Part shown: piece after piece, positions 48,054-58,067 of the stretch | How the letters are laid out: every line of letters starts with the position of its first letter | Numbering within the stretch: position 1 is the stretch's first letter | Origin: Desulfoscipio geothermicus | GTDB lineage: Bacteria > Bacillota > Desulfotomaculia > Desulfotomaculales > Desulfallaceae | Assembly (NCBI GenBank): GCA_016841905.1 | Contig: JAENYF010000005.1 | Location: 1 to 64,000, forward strand | Reading direction: 5' to 3' | DNA length: 64,000 nt | Notes under the pieces: model-generated | What the model saw: the letters and a program-made list of their open reading frames with translations, nothing else | Databases searched by the model: none | Told to the model about the DNA's origin: nothing | Made by a program: the position numbers and the translations under genes

Positions 48054-49487
48054 TTAATAACGTTTTCTTTTTCTTATGGGAGGTATATTCATCTCATCGC
48101 GGTATTTTGCTACTGTACGACGGGAAATCTTCACGCCACGCGTTTTAAACATATCGGCAATTTGCTGGTCATTTAAAGGCGTTTTGGTATCTTCCCTGTC
48201 GACAATCTCTTGTAAGGTTTTTTTAATGCTTTGGGCAGAAACTGCGGAACCTTCAATGCTGCTTAAACCAGAAGAAAAAAAGTATTTCATTTCAAAGACA
48301 CCCTGAGGAGTCTGAATATACTTATTCGAGGTCGCCCTGGATACAGTGGACTCATGCAAACCGACAATATCGGCCACAGTTTTAAGATTTAGCGGTTTTA
48401 AATGCTTAACCCCATGTTCCAAGAAATCACGCTGTAATTCAACCAGGCACTTAGTAACCTTGTACAAAGTCAAACGGCGTTGCTCAATGCTTTTAATCAG
48501 CCAAGCCGCAGCATTTAGTTTATTTTCCACAAATTTTTTAGTCTGGCTGTCACCCTTACTCTGGCCCAGCACAGCACGGTAGGTGTTGTTGATCGTTAAG
48601 CGAGGAACTGAAGTATCGTTGGTGATGATTTCATACTCGCCATCTGCTTTATTTAAAACGATATCCGGCACAATATAACGATTATCATTTTGATTGCTAA
48701 AATTGCGCCCGGGTTTAGGGTCCAGGGTTTTTAGCAAATCGGCCACTTGCTGGATCTCTTGAACCGATACACCCAGCACCTGGGCGATGCGGTTGTACTT
48801 ACCGTCGGCCACATCCGTGAGGTGGTTTTCTACTACCGCACAGACCAGTGGGTCATCAAGATTCAGGTAATTCAACTGCAGCAGCAGACATTCCTGCAGT
48901 GTACGGGCACCTATGCCAGGCGGGTCGAAGGTTTGTACAATTTTTAAGGCCTCCAACACCTTCTCGGCAGGTTCATCAACTTCTTGAGCTATTTCGTCAA
49001 TTGAATAACTAAAATAACCATGATCATTGATATTACCGATAATATATTCAGCAATGACCCTTATCCGCTCACTTATCTTCACCAAACCAAGTTGACGCAT
49101 CAAGTGTTCCATTAAATTTGGTGCACTGCTGATATAATTTTCATAGCTGTAATCAGTTTGTTCCCGACATGATTCAGCTCGAGTCATACCCAGATCGCTA
49201 CTGTCTTGGAAATAATCCTGCCAATCTATATCGTATTCATTTTCCTTATCTTTGTCCTTTTCTTCTTCCTTGCCGCTAACATCGGCTTCAACAGATAATG
49301 TTTCTTCAAGGTTCGTATTTTCGAAATCTTCCCCTATTTCCAGCATAGGATTCTCCTGCAACTGCTGTTCCACGTACGTACCCAGTTCCAAGGAAGAAAA
49401 CTGTAAAATAGCAATGGCCTGGCGCAATTCGGGAGTCATAATTAGTTTTTGAGTTTGAACAACATCAAGCACATAACCCATGCGCAT
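48054..49487 (-). CDS. rpoN: RNA polymerase sigma-54 factor
   Basis: 477 residues. Region I activator-contact stretch MTPELRQAIAILQFSSLEL, an acidic linker (about 58-95), the core-binding and HTH regions, and the RpoN box as SRRTVAKYRDEMNIP near the C-terminus. Directs transcription from -24/-12 promoters with enhancer-binding proteins, none of which is encoded here. ATG start with a G-rich site about 13 bases upstream. Confidence 0.97.
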   Translation of the reverse strand: MRMGYVLDVVQTQKLIMTPELRQAIAILQFSSLELGTYVEQQLQENPMLEIGEDFENTNLEETLSVEADVSGKEEEKDKDKENEYDIDWQDYFQDSSDLGMTRAESCREQTDYSYENYISSAPNLMEHLMRQLGLVKISERIRVIAEYIIGNINDHGYFSYSIDEIAQEVDEPAEKVLEALKIVQTFDPPGIGARTLQECLLLQLNYLNLDDPLVCAVVENHLTDVADGKYNRIAQVLGVSVQEIQQVADLLKTLDPKPGRNFSNQNDNRYIVPDIVLNKADGEYEIITNDTSVPRLTINNTYRAVLGQSKGDSQTKKFVENKLNAAAWLIKSIEQRRLTLYKVTKCLVELQRDFLEHGVKHLKPLNLKTVADIVGLHESTVSRATSNKYIQTPQGVFEMKYFFSSGLSSIEGSAVSAQSIKKTLQEIVDREDTKTPLNDQQIADMFKTRGVKISRRTVAKYRDEMNIPPIRKRKRY

Positions 49488-49632
49488 TTAGCCAAATACC
49501 CCCAATTCAATAAACTATTTAATTTTAATTAAATCATTACTTCGACATTCATTAGCAAAAATCCTGCCTAAAATTTTTATATTCACTTGCTCTGGTAAAA
49601 ATTACAGGTCGTCCAATAATTAAAAATTCAGA

Positions 49633-50580
49633 TTATAACCCCGGTTCACCAGCACGCAGCTTTTCGGCCATCTGGTCCAGCTTACGCAAACGGTGGTTAA
49701 CCCCCGATTTACCCAGCGGCGGGTTAGCCATTTCACCCAGTTCTTTCAAACTGGCATCAGGAAATTTCAAACGCAACTCAGCAATCTCCCTCAACCCGGA
49801 GGGCAATCTATCTATACCGACGGTCCGGGCTACCAGAGCTATACTTTCTGTCTGACGCAGTGAGGCATCCACTGTTTTATTCAAGTTGGCGGTTTCGCAG
49901 TTAACCAGACGATTGACCTGGTTACGCATACCCTTATATATCCTGGTGTTCTCAAATTCCAGCAGTGCCGAGTGGGCGCCTATCACGTTTAGACACTCCA
50001 CGATCTGCTCGCTGTCTTTTAAATAAATGACAAACCAGGTTTTGCGCCGGCTTATCTTGGCCGACAAGCCAAACTTTTGCATCAAACGGCAAAGGTCGGT
50101 GGCATGTCGTCCTTTGCTGGTAATAATCTCCATATGATAATTACCGCCCGGGCTGTTTACCGACCCGCCGCCCAAAAAAGCGCCCCGCAGGTAAGCGCGC
50201 CGGCAGCAATTTCGACTAACCAAATCCAGCTGTAGCCCCTCCTGCAGGTTTCCGTCCGGATTGAGCAGGCCAAGCTGTATCAGCATCCCCCGCAGGCCTT
50301 CCTGAGGGGGTATGCGCACCCAATAAACATTGTTTTTACGCAGGCGCATCTTTTTTTTCACCAACACCTCGGCATGGATACCAAAGAGCTCTTTGAGCAG
50401 CTTAAACAACTTACGGGCTACCGCAGCGTTATGGTTTAATATATTCAAAGACACCTTGCCCCCGCTCACCTGCAGGGAACCGTCCATTTTAATTAGTGCC
50501 ACCAGCTCTGCCATTTTACAGCAAGGCCTTGGGTCCATCACCCTGGCTAGTTCGTTTTTAGTTAGTGTGGAAAAACTCAA
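49633..50580 (-). CDS. whiA: DNA-binding protein WhiA
   Basis: 315 residues. N-terminal LAGLIDADG-like homing-endonuclease fold ([17 protein letters not shown]) without endonuclease activity in the family, and a C-terminal HTH ([22 protein letters not shown]). Linked to sporulation or cell division in Gram-positives. The TTG at 50580 is favoured by GGAGGTGGG just upstream; the longer frame to 50598 translates that site. Confidence 0.96.
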   Translation of the reverse strand: MSFSTLTKNELARVMDPRPCCKMAELVALIKMDGSLQVSGGKVSLNILNHNAAVARKLFKLLKELFGIHAEVLVKKKMRLRKNNVYWVRIPPQEGLRGMLIQLGLLNPDGNLQEGLQLDLVSRNCCRRAYLRGAFLGGGSVNSPGGNYHMEIITSKGRHATDLCRLMQKFGLSAKISRRKTWFVIYLKDSEQIVECLNVIGAHSALLEFENTRIYKGMRNQVNRLVNCETANLNKTVDASLRQTESIALVARTVGIDRLPSGLREIAELRLKFPDASLKELGEMANPPLGKSGVNHRLRKLDQMAEKLRAGEPGL

Positions 50581-50681
50581 CGTTGCCCACCTCCCCAAAG
50601 ATAAACCAGCTCACCAGTCGCCTAATGCCTGCTCCAAGAGCATTTGCACGCGTACTGGCAGCAATACAAATCCCACAGGGC

Positions 50682-51878
50682 TTAAGGCAAGGGCTGTTGA
50701 ACCTCCTCTACCAATGTCCGCTCCAGCGCCCCGGCCAGCAAGCTCTCAATATCCAACACTTGCTCAGCTTCCAGCGCCTGTTCCAGTCTGGGCCTGGTGG
50801 CCGGATGCTTGGGTAAAAATAAAGTGCAGCAATCCTCATAGGGCAGTATCGAGGTTTCATAAGTTCCGATGGTCTGGGCCCGGCTGACAATTTCGAGCTT
50901 GTCCATGCCCACCACCGGGCGCAGCACTGGAATATCGACCACCTGGTTAATCACCCGCATGCTTTCCAGCGTCTGGCTGGCTACCTGACCCACACTTTCC
51001 CCTGTGACCAACGCCAGCGCCCCCTGTTCATCCGCAATCCGCGCAGCTAGGCGAAACATCATGCGCCGCATCAAGGTTACCCGCAGCTCCTCAGGGCAGT
51101 TCTTCTGGATTTCCTTTTGTATGTCGGTAAAATGCACGATATGGATTCTAACCCTGGCCGTATAGTTGGTGAGAATACGGCACAGGTCACGTACCTTTTC
51201 CAAGGATTTCTCGCCGGTAAAGGGGAAACTGTAAAAGTGCACCGCTTCAATTTCAATTCCCCGCTTCATGGCCATCCAGCCGGCTACCGGGCTGTCAATA
51301 CCCCCGGATAGCAACAACAAAGCTTTGCCGCTAACCCCAACGGGCAGGCCGCCCACACCTGGTATATCATCAGCGTACACAAAGGCGTTTTTTTCCCGGA
51401 TTTCAACCCGTACCTTAATCTTTGGTGTATGCACATCCACCTGCAGTCCCGGAAAATGCTCCAGCAAATAGCCGCCAATCAGACCATTCAGCTCCGGGGA
51501 AGTACGAGGAAATTGCTTGTTGGAGCGCCGGGCTTCCACCTTAAAAATCAGCGCTGCCCCGGCGGGCAGCAGCACGCGGGCCGCGGCATCCTTCATCGTC
51601 GCCAGTGCCCCTTCACAAATAGCCTCCTCCTCCAAAGGCAGGCGCAGCGCCGGGCTGACGCCCACAATACCGAATACTTTACTTAATATATCCAACACCC
51701 GTGAGGGCTCAGCTTCACTTTCCACTAAAATACGGCCATACACCCGCAGCACCCGGGAGGGCGACCCCAATTTCTTGAGCGCCCGGTATACATTATCCAT
51801 CAACCGGCGTTCGAAGGCCGGCCTATTTTTGCCCTTCAGACCGATTTCCCCGTAGCGAATCATATATGTATTATACAT
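50682..51878 (-). CDS. thiI: tRNA 4-thiouridine sulfurtransferase ThiI
   Basis: 398 residues. THUMP domain (about 60-165), PP-loop LLLLSGGIDSPVAGW near 185-200 and the C-terminal YEDCCTLFLPKHPATRP. No rhodanese domain, as in many Firmicute ThiI, so sulfur is expected directly from a cysteine desulfurase such as the adjacent gene. Forms s4U8 in tRNA and may serve thiamine biosynthesis. Confidence 0.97.
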   Translation of the reverse strand: MYNTYMIRYGEIGLKGKNRPAFERRLMDNVYRALKKLGSPSRVLRVYGRILVESEAEPSRVLDILSKVFGIVGVSPALRLPLEEEAICEGALATMKDAAARVLLPAGAALIFKVEARRSNKQFPRTSPELNGLIGGYLLEHFPGLQVDVHTPKIKVRVEIREKNAFVYADDIPGVGGLPVGVSGKALLLLSGGIDSPVAGWMAMKRGIEIEAVHFYSFPFTGEKSLEKVRDLCRILTNYTARVRIHIVHFTDIQKEIQKNCPEELRVTLMRRMMFRLAARIADEQGALALVTGESVGQVASQTLESMRVINQVVDIPVLRPVVGMDKLEIVSRAQTIGTYETSILPYEDCCTLFLPKHPATRPRLEQALEAEQVLDIESLLAGALERTLVEEVQQPLP

Positions 51879-51965
51879 GGTCCATCGTTCCTTTCATAAT
51901 TGAAAAGCATACCAGTGTTAACAATAATATTTTATCCCTAAGGCCCTGTGGGACAGGCCTTCTAA

Positions 51966-53141
51966 TTATATTAAAGCATAGAGTTCTTGGACCACCGCTG
52001 CGGTTTGCTCCACAGTGTAATCAATTTCCTCTACCGTAGTCATCGGTGACAGGCTGAATCGCACCGCCCCTTCCAGTAGCTCCTCTGTGACACCCATTGC
52101 CTTGAGCACATGGCTGCCTTGGTTCTTCCGACTGGCACAGGCCGAACCGGTGGAAACATAGATACCCCGCTCCTCCAGGGAGTGTAGCAATATCTCCCCG
52201 CGCAAACCAGGGAAGGATATGTTAGCAATCTGGGGAGCACAGCACGGGTTGTCCTGCCGACACACCGGGCCATTTAAAATCGCACCGGGCACGGCTGCCA
52301 GGACACCATCGACCAGCTTTTTTTTCAAAGAGAAGATTTTTCCAGCTTCCCCCTGAGCTTCCCGGGCAACTACCTCGGCCGCTACGCCAAAACCAGCAAT
52401 GGCGGAAACATTTTCCGTACCCGAGCGCCTGCCGTGCTCCTGCCCGCCACCCGCCAGCAGAGGCTGCAGTTTTGTGTGGGGTACCACATACAGCGCTCCC
52501 ACCCCTTTGGGTCCATGCACTTTGTGGGCGCTCACTGACAGCAAATCCACACCCAGTTCTCTGGGCCGCACGGACAGCTTTCCGTAAGCCTGCACCGCAT
52601 CTACATGCCACAGCAGTTTGCGCCCACCCTGGCGAAAATCAGCCAGTACTGCAGCGATTTTCTCCAGCGGCTGCACCGCGCCCACCTCATTGTTCACATA
52701 CATCACGGACACCAGGTAAGTATCCTCCCGCAACGTTTCCTGCAGCTGCCTGGGCTCCAGCACCCCCTGCCCATCAACAGGCAGCACCGTGACCTCCACG
52801 CCCTGCGCTTTTAACTGCTCACAGGCATTTAAAACCGCAGGGTGCTCCACAGCCGTGGTTATCACATGCCTACCCCGCCGTCCGGGCAGCGCCCCCTTAA
52901 GGGCTAAATTAATCGCTTCAGTGCCCCCGCCCGTGAACACAATTTCACCGGTACCCACACCCAGGCTGGCAGCCACCGCTTCCCGGGCATGGCCCAGTAC
53001 CCGGCTGGCTTCAACGCCTTTTTTATGTAACGAGGAGGGGTTGCCATAATACTCTTCCATCGCCTCCAATACGGCTCGGGTCACTTCTGGGTAAGGACGA
53101 GTGGTGGCGCTATTGTCCAAATATACTTGTCGCCCTGGCAC
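51966..53141 (-). CDS. Cysteine desulfurase (NifS/IscS-like)
   Basis: 391 residues. YLDNSATTRPYPEV at the N-terminus, PLP-lysine in SVSAHKVHGPKGVG, and catalytic Cys in STGSACASRKNQGSH. Provides sulfur from cysteine; the partner is probably ThiI downstream (88 bases away, same strand), in the style of NifZ-ThiI pairs. GTG start after GGAAGTG. Confidence 0.95.
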   Translation of the reverse strand: MPGRQVYLDNSATTRPYPEVTRAVLEAMEEYYGNPSSLHKKGVEASRVLGHAREAVAASLGVGTGEIVFTGGGTEAINLALKGALPGRRGRHVITTAVEHPAVLNACEQLKAQGVEVTVLPVDGQGVLEPRQLQETLREDTYLVSVMYVNNEVGAVQPLEKIAAVLADFRQGGRKLLWHVDAVQAYGKLSVRPRELGVDLLSVSAHKVHGPKGVGALYVVPHTKLQPLLAGGGQEHGRRSGTENVSAIAGFGVAAEVVAREAQGEAGKIFSLKKKLVDGVLAAVPGAILNGPVCRQDNPCCAPQIANISFPGLRGEILLHSLEERGIYVSTGSACASRKNQGSHVLKAMGVTEELLEGAVRFSLSPMTTVEEIDYTVEQTAAVVQELYALI

Positions 53142-53490
53142 GTTTTGACACTTCCTTAAACAATTCTTAACTTTAGCACTGGCTTCTCATATTATTTCAT
53201 AGTATACCGCAAACCAAACAGCGTCAAGCAACACATTGGGCAGCTAATATTATTGCCTGACACTTACCCTGGCTGTGCCTTTGGAGTTAAAAAAACACCG
53301 GAAGTTTATACCGGTGCCTACCCTGATCCCTTAATAACACCACATTATCCTGCCCGCTGTTAGCCTGTTTGAGATTAATAAATAATTAAATAAAACACCA
53401 GCTTGCTCAATAATGGCCTGCGGGTGCCGGGATGCAGTACGGTCAGTTGGTAAGCCTTCCCCAAAGTCAATCCAGAGCTAGCTGCACCAC
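53142..53490. other. Intergenic region between cysteine desulfurase gene and rapZ
   Basis: About 350 bases. It holds a terminator (53288-53317) and near rapZ a short coding-like stretch (53375-53470, minus). In most Firmicutes yvcK begins right after rapZ; here it does not. Confidence 0.55.
53288..53317 (-). terminator. rapZ: Terminator downstream of rapZ
   Basis: CACCGG / CCGGTG with a 9-base loop, followed on the minus strand by TTTTTTT. Confidence 0.8.
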
Positions 53491-54357
53491 CTAACCAACC
53501 CGGTTGATATCCCGGTGAGTTACCGCCACCCGGTACTCCTTGCCCTGGAGTATCTCACCCAGCCTGTTGGCCAGCGCTACGGAGCGGTGCATACCGCCGG
53601 TACAGCCGATCGCAATCATTAATGTCGTCTTACCCTCGTCAATATAACACGGGATGAGAAACTCCACCATGTCGGTAAATTTCTCCATAAATTCGGTGGT
53701 CACCGGCGAATCAAAAACAAAATCGCGTACCGCCGGTTCATTACCGGACAATGACCTCATCGCCGGATCATAAAAAGGATTGGGCAAGAACCGAACATCA
53801 ATGACCAAGTCACTATCCAGGGGGATACCGTATTTAAAGCCAAAGGAAATCACGGAAATCAGCAGTTGGGAACTAGCTGCTTCGCTGCTGAACAGGTCAA
53901 CCAGTTTATCCTTGAGTTCCTGGGATTTTAAATTTGAGGTATCAATAATTTTATCGGCCTGGCCTCTGATTTCCGCCAGTAACATCCGTTCTTCATGGAT
54001 GTTAGGCAGCACTTCGCCATGCGTATCAAGGGGATGACGACGGCGTGATTCTTTATAACGCCTTACCAGTACGTCATCTGAGGCCTCCAGGTATAATATC
54101 TCATACTTAATACCATATTGTTTCAACTGCCCCAACACTTCAGACAAGGCTTGAAAAAATTCCCCACCCCGGATATCTACAACCAGGGCTATATTATTAA
54201 TACCACGGTTGGTTTGCGCACAGAGTTCGGCGAACTTGGGGATCAAGGTAGGTGGTAAATTATCCACGCAAAAATAGCCCATATCCTCCAGATGGCGCAG
54301 CGCTTGAGTTTTTCCAGCACCGGACAGGCCGGTGACGATAACCATATGTGCACTCAA
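53491..54357 (-). CDS. rapZ: RNase adapter / nucleotide-binding protein RapZ
   Basis: 288 residues. Walker [11 protein letters not shown] near the N-terminus, VDIRGGEFF, and the C-terminal [17 protein letters not shown]. In Enterobacteria it controls GlmS via small RNA; in Firmicutes it is associated with YvcK and WhiA. TTG start with AAGGGGTTAGTG upstream. The next gene towards whiA is not yvcK. Confidence 0.96.
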   Translation of the reverse strand: MSAHMVIVTGLSGAGKTQALRHLEDMGYFCVDNLPPTLIPKFAELCAQTNRGINNIALVVDIRGGEFFQALSEVLGQLKQYGIKYEILYLEASDDVLVRRYKESRRRHPLDTHGEVLPNIHEERMLLAEIRGQADKIIDTSNLKSQELKDKLVDLFSSEAASSQLLISVISFGFKYGIPLDSDLVIDVRFLPNPFYDPAMRSLSGNEPAVRDFVFDSPVTTEFMEKFTDMVEFLIPCYIDEGKTTLMIAIGCTGGMHRSVALANRLGEILQGKEYRVAVTHRDINRVG

Positions 54358-54420
54358 TGGACACTAACCCCTTCTATATCAACTAGCTCAACATAAATTG
54401 ACTAGTTTCATCTACATGAC

Positions 54421-55227
54421 TCATGAAGGCGGTGATACCATTCGCCCGGCCATGGCAGCAAAGCCTGTTAAACGCCTGGGTTCTGCCTTTTGGGGAGCCG
54501 GACGGGCATTTAGCACCTGCTCCGGCGGCACCCGGTACTTGTCCAACAGCTGGATACCAATATCCAACTTCCCCACTGTCTCAGGGACATGAGCATCACT
54601 GTTCACTACTAGCTGAGCCCCTTCACGCAGCGCAGCCAGCACCACCTCATCCCGGTCGTAATGGTGGCCGGCATTAATTTCCATGGCACATCCAGTTCCT
54701 GCACAGGCCCGGGCTACCTCGTCTAGATCCACATCCATTACTAAACCAGGGTGAGAGATAAAAGTCAGCGGGTTTTGGCGCACAGCACCCACCAGCGCCA
54801 GAGTATTAGCCTCACGCATTTTCCCCCGGATTGCCCCAACCGCTTTACTCAGCCGGTTGGGCAAAATCCAGGTCAGTGTTTGCCACCATGGCCGGCACCA
54901 CACCTGGGGGTGCAGCCCGGCTGCCAATATATCCAGCTCTTTGATGATAGACGCCGGCAAATCGATCTCCCCGGACAAGCTAATCACATTAGCTTCAGCA
55001 CCTACCAGCACCCGCACCGGGTAGTGTTCCGCAAGCCGGACAGCCTGTTCCTTAAGTTCCTGATAAACCCCAGCCTCCCGAACACCGATAAACATGCCCC
55101 GGGGGCCGTGATCGGTAATCGCCACCTCATCCAGCCCGCGGCTGGCCGCCGCCGCCACTATTTCCTCAAGCGTGGCCTGCCCGTCACTGTATCTAGTATG
55201 TACATGCCAATCAGCAAACAGCTGCAT
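54421..55227 (-). CDS. PHP-domain phosphoesterase
   Basis: 268 residues. Metal ligands in DWHVHTRYSDG, AITDHGPRG, GAEANV, ISHPGLVMD and NSDAHVPE, the full PHP set. Close to the YcdX/histidinol-phosphatase-like group; substrate unknown. ATG at 55227, with AGGAG upstream. Same strand and adjacent to rapZ, 63 bases apart. Confidence 0.93.
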   Translation of the reverse strand: MQLFADWHVHTRYSDGQATLEEIVAAAASRGLDEVAITDHGPRGMFIGVREAGVYQELKEQAVRLAEHYPVRVLVGAEANVISLSGEIDLPASIIKELDILAAGLHPQVWCRPWWQTLTWILPNRLSKAVGAIRGKMREANTLALVGAVRQNPLTFISHPGLVMDVDLDEVARACAGTGCAMEINAGHHYDRDEVVLAALREGAQLVVNSDAHVPETVGKLDIGIQLLDKYRVPPEQVLNARPAPQKAEPRRLTGFAAMAGRMVSPPS

Positions 55228-55275
55228 AGCATCAGTACTCCTGTTCGAGTTAGCACACTGCCGATATTTTAACAT

Positions 55276-55584
55276 ATCTCAGAGCAAATACAATTTATTT
55301 AACGATGACACTATATTTACCCCACTACAAAACTTTATGCTATCTGTCGTAATATATTTTGTTGACTTGACATAAATTTAACTTGCCATACCATCTTATA
55401 CAAGCAGCGCTAAATTCCTGCCAACCCATTCTTTAAAAATTCTTAAAAATTAAGTATAATTATTGACAAATAAATCCTGATTATAGCATAACAGCTACAA
55501 TTAATTTTAACCGAGCTCGCTGCGCAAATAACCTCCTATCCTGCGGATATACTAAAACAAAACTAATAAAAAGGATGTGAACAG
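55276..55584. other. Divergent promoter region between PHP gene and pgi
   Basis: AT-rich, about 310 bases, no coding frame. It should contain the promoter for pgi on the plus strand and that of the PHP-rapZ unit on the minus strand. No RNA element recognised. Confidence 0.5.
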
Positions 55585-56976
55585 ATGCAAGATTTACTTA
55601 ACATTGACATAGGCAGTTTATTAAGTGAGCAAGACACGGCCAACTTTGTACCCCGGGCTGACTTTGAGCAGTTTACAGCCCAATACGGGCCCGCCTTTGC
55701 CAAATTCCAGGCTACGCTTAAGGATAAAACCTCACCGATCACCCTGTCCTTCGGCGAAGCCCGCGCTATCCCCCGCATCGAGGATCTGGCCCAAACTCTG
55801 GGTGAAAAATACGATGATATACTGCTCCTGGGCATCGGTGGTTCAGCACTGGGGACCAAAGCAGTGTTGCAGTTTTTGCACGGCCCTTTTTACAACCTGG
55901 AAAAACATGCTCAGCCTCGGCTGTTTATCCTGGATAACCTGGACCCCGTACTGATCACCAAGGCGCTGAGTGTGATCGATATAGCAAAAACCGCCATCAT
56001 TTATACCAGCAAATCTGGTTCCACGCCGGAAACCGCAGCGCAATTTATTTTCTTCTATAACCAATACAAGGCCGCCGGCGGACGCCAGGAGGACATCGTG
56101 ATTATCTGCGACCCCGGCGACAACGGTATAAATCATATCGCCCTACAACTGGGCTGCCATCTGCTGCATATTCCCAAGAACCTGGGCGGCCGGTATTCTG
56201 TTTTATCCTCAGTGGGCTTTCTGCCCGCTGAAATTACCGGTATTGACAGCGCCCGGCTGCTGGCCGGCGCGTCAACGGTGCATCAATCCATCATTGACAC
56301 CCCTTTACCGCAAAACGCCCTGTTTAACTTGGGCACCTGCCTTTATGAACTGGCCAGGAAGGGTAAATCCATCCACGCGCTGTTTAATTACAGCAGCCTG
56401 CTGTTTGAATTCGGCTTGTGGTTTGTGCAATTATGGGCGGAAAGCCTGGGCAAAAAAATAAATCTGGACGGCCAGGTGGTTTACGCCGGCACCACGCCGC
56501 TGACCAGCCTGGGAGCCACGGACCAGCATTCCATACTGCAGCTTTATAAGGAAGGCCCCGCCGATAAGGTGCTGGGTTTTGTAAAGATAGATAGCTTTCC
56601 TGCGGATATCACTTTGCCGGGAGCCTTCCCAGGAGAAAAAGAATATGCCTACTTCACCGGGCATACCATGGGCGAGCTGCTGGGTATTGAACAGCTGGCC
56701 ACAGAAATGACCCTGGTGGGGGCAGGCCGGCCCTGCTACCGGATCACCTTGAAGGAGGTCTCCCCGGAAGCGCTGGGCGCGCTGTTATATTTCTATGAAG
56801 CCCTGGTAGTATACACGGCCAACTTGTACAACATCAATCCCTTCGACCAGCCTGGCGTCGAAGAAGGCAAAAACATCACCTACGCGCTAATGGGCCGGCA
56901 GGACTTTAGTCAAAAACGCCCGGATTACGAAAAAGCAGTGGTCCAATACAACGGGGTCAGGCTTAAACTTTCTTAA
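55585..56976 (+). CDS. pgi: Glucose-6-phosphate isomerase
   Basis: 463 residues. GIGGSALGTKAV, SKSGSTPETAAQFI (sugar-phosphate site), NLGGRYSVLSSVGF and GLWFVQLWAESLGKK. Interconverts glucose- and fructose-6-phosphate. ATG start after AAAGGATG. The only plus-strand gene in a long minus-strand stretch. Confidence 0.97.
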   Translation: MQDLLNIDIGSLLSEQDTANFVPRADFEQFTAQYGPAFAKFQATLKDKTSPITLSFGEARAIPRIEDLAQTLGEKYDDILLLGIGGSALGTKAVLQFLHGPFYNLEKHAQPRLFILDNLDPVLITKALSVIDIAKTAIIYTSKSGSTPETAAQFIFFYNQYKAAGGRQEDIVIICDPGDNGINHIALQLGCHLLHIPKNLGGRYSVLSSVGFLPAEITGIDSARLLAGASTVHQSIIDTPLPQNALFNLGTCLYELARKGKSIHALFNYSSLLFEFGLWFVQLWAESLGKKINLDGQVVYAGTTPLTSLGATDQHSILQLYKEGPADKVLGFVKIDSFPADITLPGAFPGEKEYAYFTGHTMGELLGIEQLATEMTLVGAGRPCYRITLKEVSPEALGALLYFYEALVVYTANLYNINPFDQPGVEEGKNITYALMGRQDFSQKRPDYEKAVVQYNGVRLKLS

Positions 56977-57012
56977 ACTAACTGTTAATTTCCATACTAA
57001 CATTATATAGAT

Positions 57013-57050
57013 ATAGCCTGACCACCAAGCTACAACGGGTGTCAGGCTTA
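57013..57050 (+). terminator. pgi: Terminator-like hairpin after pgi, REP-like arms
   Basis: AGCCTGACCACC / GGGTGTCAGGCT with one mismatch and an internal loop of about 10 bases. The arms share GCCTGAC / GTCAGGCTTA with the REP copies at 59931-60973. Confidence 0.55.
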
Positions 57051-57108
57051 TCAGCTTTAAGTTAAACCTATTTGAAATTACTAGCAATATGCCGGCCAAA
57101 GGTTGAAC

Positions 57109-57927
57109 CTACGCGTTTAATATAAATTTCTCTACCACTTCAGCCACACCGCACTCATCATTACTGCGGCACACGTAATCAGCCCGGGCTTGGATTTCCG
57201 GACGAGCATTGCCCACCACTACCCCTAACCCGGCATAATCAAGCATTTCCAGGTCATTGTAGCTGTCACCCACCGCAATGATTTCCTCACGCGCCACGCC
57301 GTAGTAACTGGCAATAGCCGCCAGAGCATCGCCCTTGTTCCCCAGCGGGTGGGAAAACTCCAGAAAATGAGGTTTGGATTTAGAAATATGCAAGAGGTGC
57401 CCAAACAGTGACTGCACCTCGTCCTGCAGGTGATCAATCAACTCTTCCCGAGTAACCACCACGATCTTAGTGGGGTTCTGGGCCCGCTCCCGGAGGAAGG
57501 CCCCCAGGTCGCCCACCTCTTCCATGGGAATGCGGGAAATCGAAGTGTACAGCTCACTTTCCTTGGTTTGCCGCGCTATGTAAGGCACGTCATCCAGGTA
57601 AATATTAACATGATAGCCATACCGGTTCACCAGCTCAATTACCTCCAGGGCCAACTCAAGGTGCACCGGCCGATGTAACAAGACATCACCGGTCACGGCA
57701 TGCTTCACCAGTCCCCCCTGGTAGGTCATCAAATATTCCTCCACCCCCAGTTCCCGGGCAAAAGGCAGTGCCGAACAGAACATCCGACCAGTGGCCAGCG
57801 TCACCCGCACCCCGGCCTGCCGCGCCTGCTCAACGGCCAGGCGCGAGCAATCTGGGATCATCAACCGGGAATTCAGCATGGTATCATCTAAATCCATAGC
57901 AAGCAATTTATATTGGCCTTTACCCAA
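57109..57927 (-). CDS. Cof-type HAD-IIB phosphatase
   Basis: 272 residues. Motif I AMDLDDTMLNS, motif II TLATGRM, and the C-terminal KGDALAAIASYYGV with IAVGDSYNDLEML, characteristic of the Cof/YkrA group. Sugar-phosphate or cofactor-phosphate hydrolase. TTG start after AGGAGG. Confidence 0.95.
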   Translation of the reverse strand: MGKGQYKLLAMDLDDTMLNSRLMIPDCSRLAVEQARQAGVRVTLATGRMFCSALPFARELGVEEYLMTYQGGLVKHAVTGDVLLHRPVHLELALEVIELVNRYGYHVNIYLDDVPYIARQTKESELYTSISRIPMEEVGDLGAFLRERAQNPTKIVVVTREELIDHLQDEVQSLFGHLLHISKSKPHFLEFSHPLGNKGDALAAIASYYGVAREEIIAVGDSYNDLEMLDYAGLGVVVGNARPEIQARADYVCRSNDECGVAEVVEKFILNA

Positions 57928-58067
57928 TTTAAAGCCTCCTAAATAACCTATACCCCTAAGACAACATTGAAATAGCTAAATATATTAGTGTAAGCACATG
58001 GTCATACATGCCCCAACAGACAGGACAGCCAGACCTATTTTGCAGATAAAACACCCCCTGGTCGGGC

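Noticed and set aside
51978-53141. Possibility that the cysteine desulfurase is SufS
   Set aside because: Short SSCAS-type loop and length match NifS/IscS (STGSACAS), and no suf genes are adjacent.
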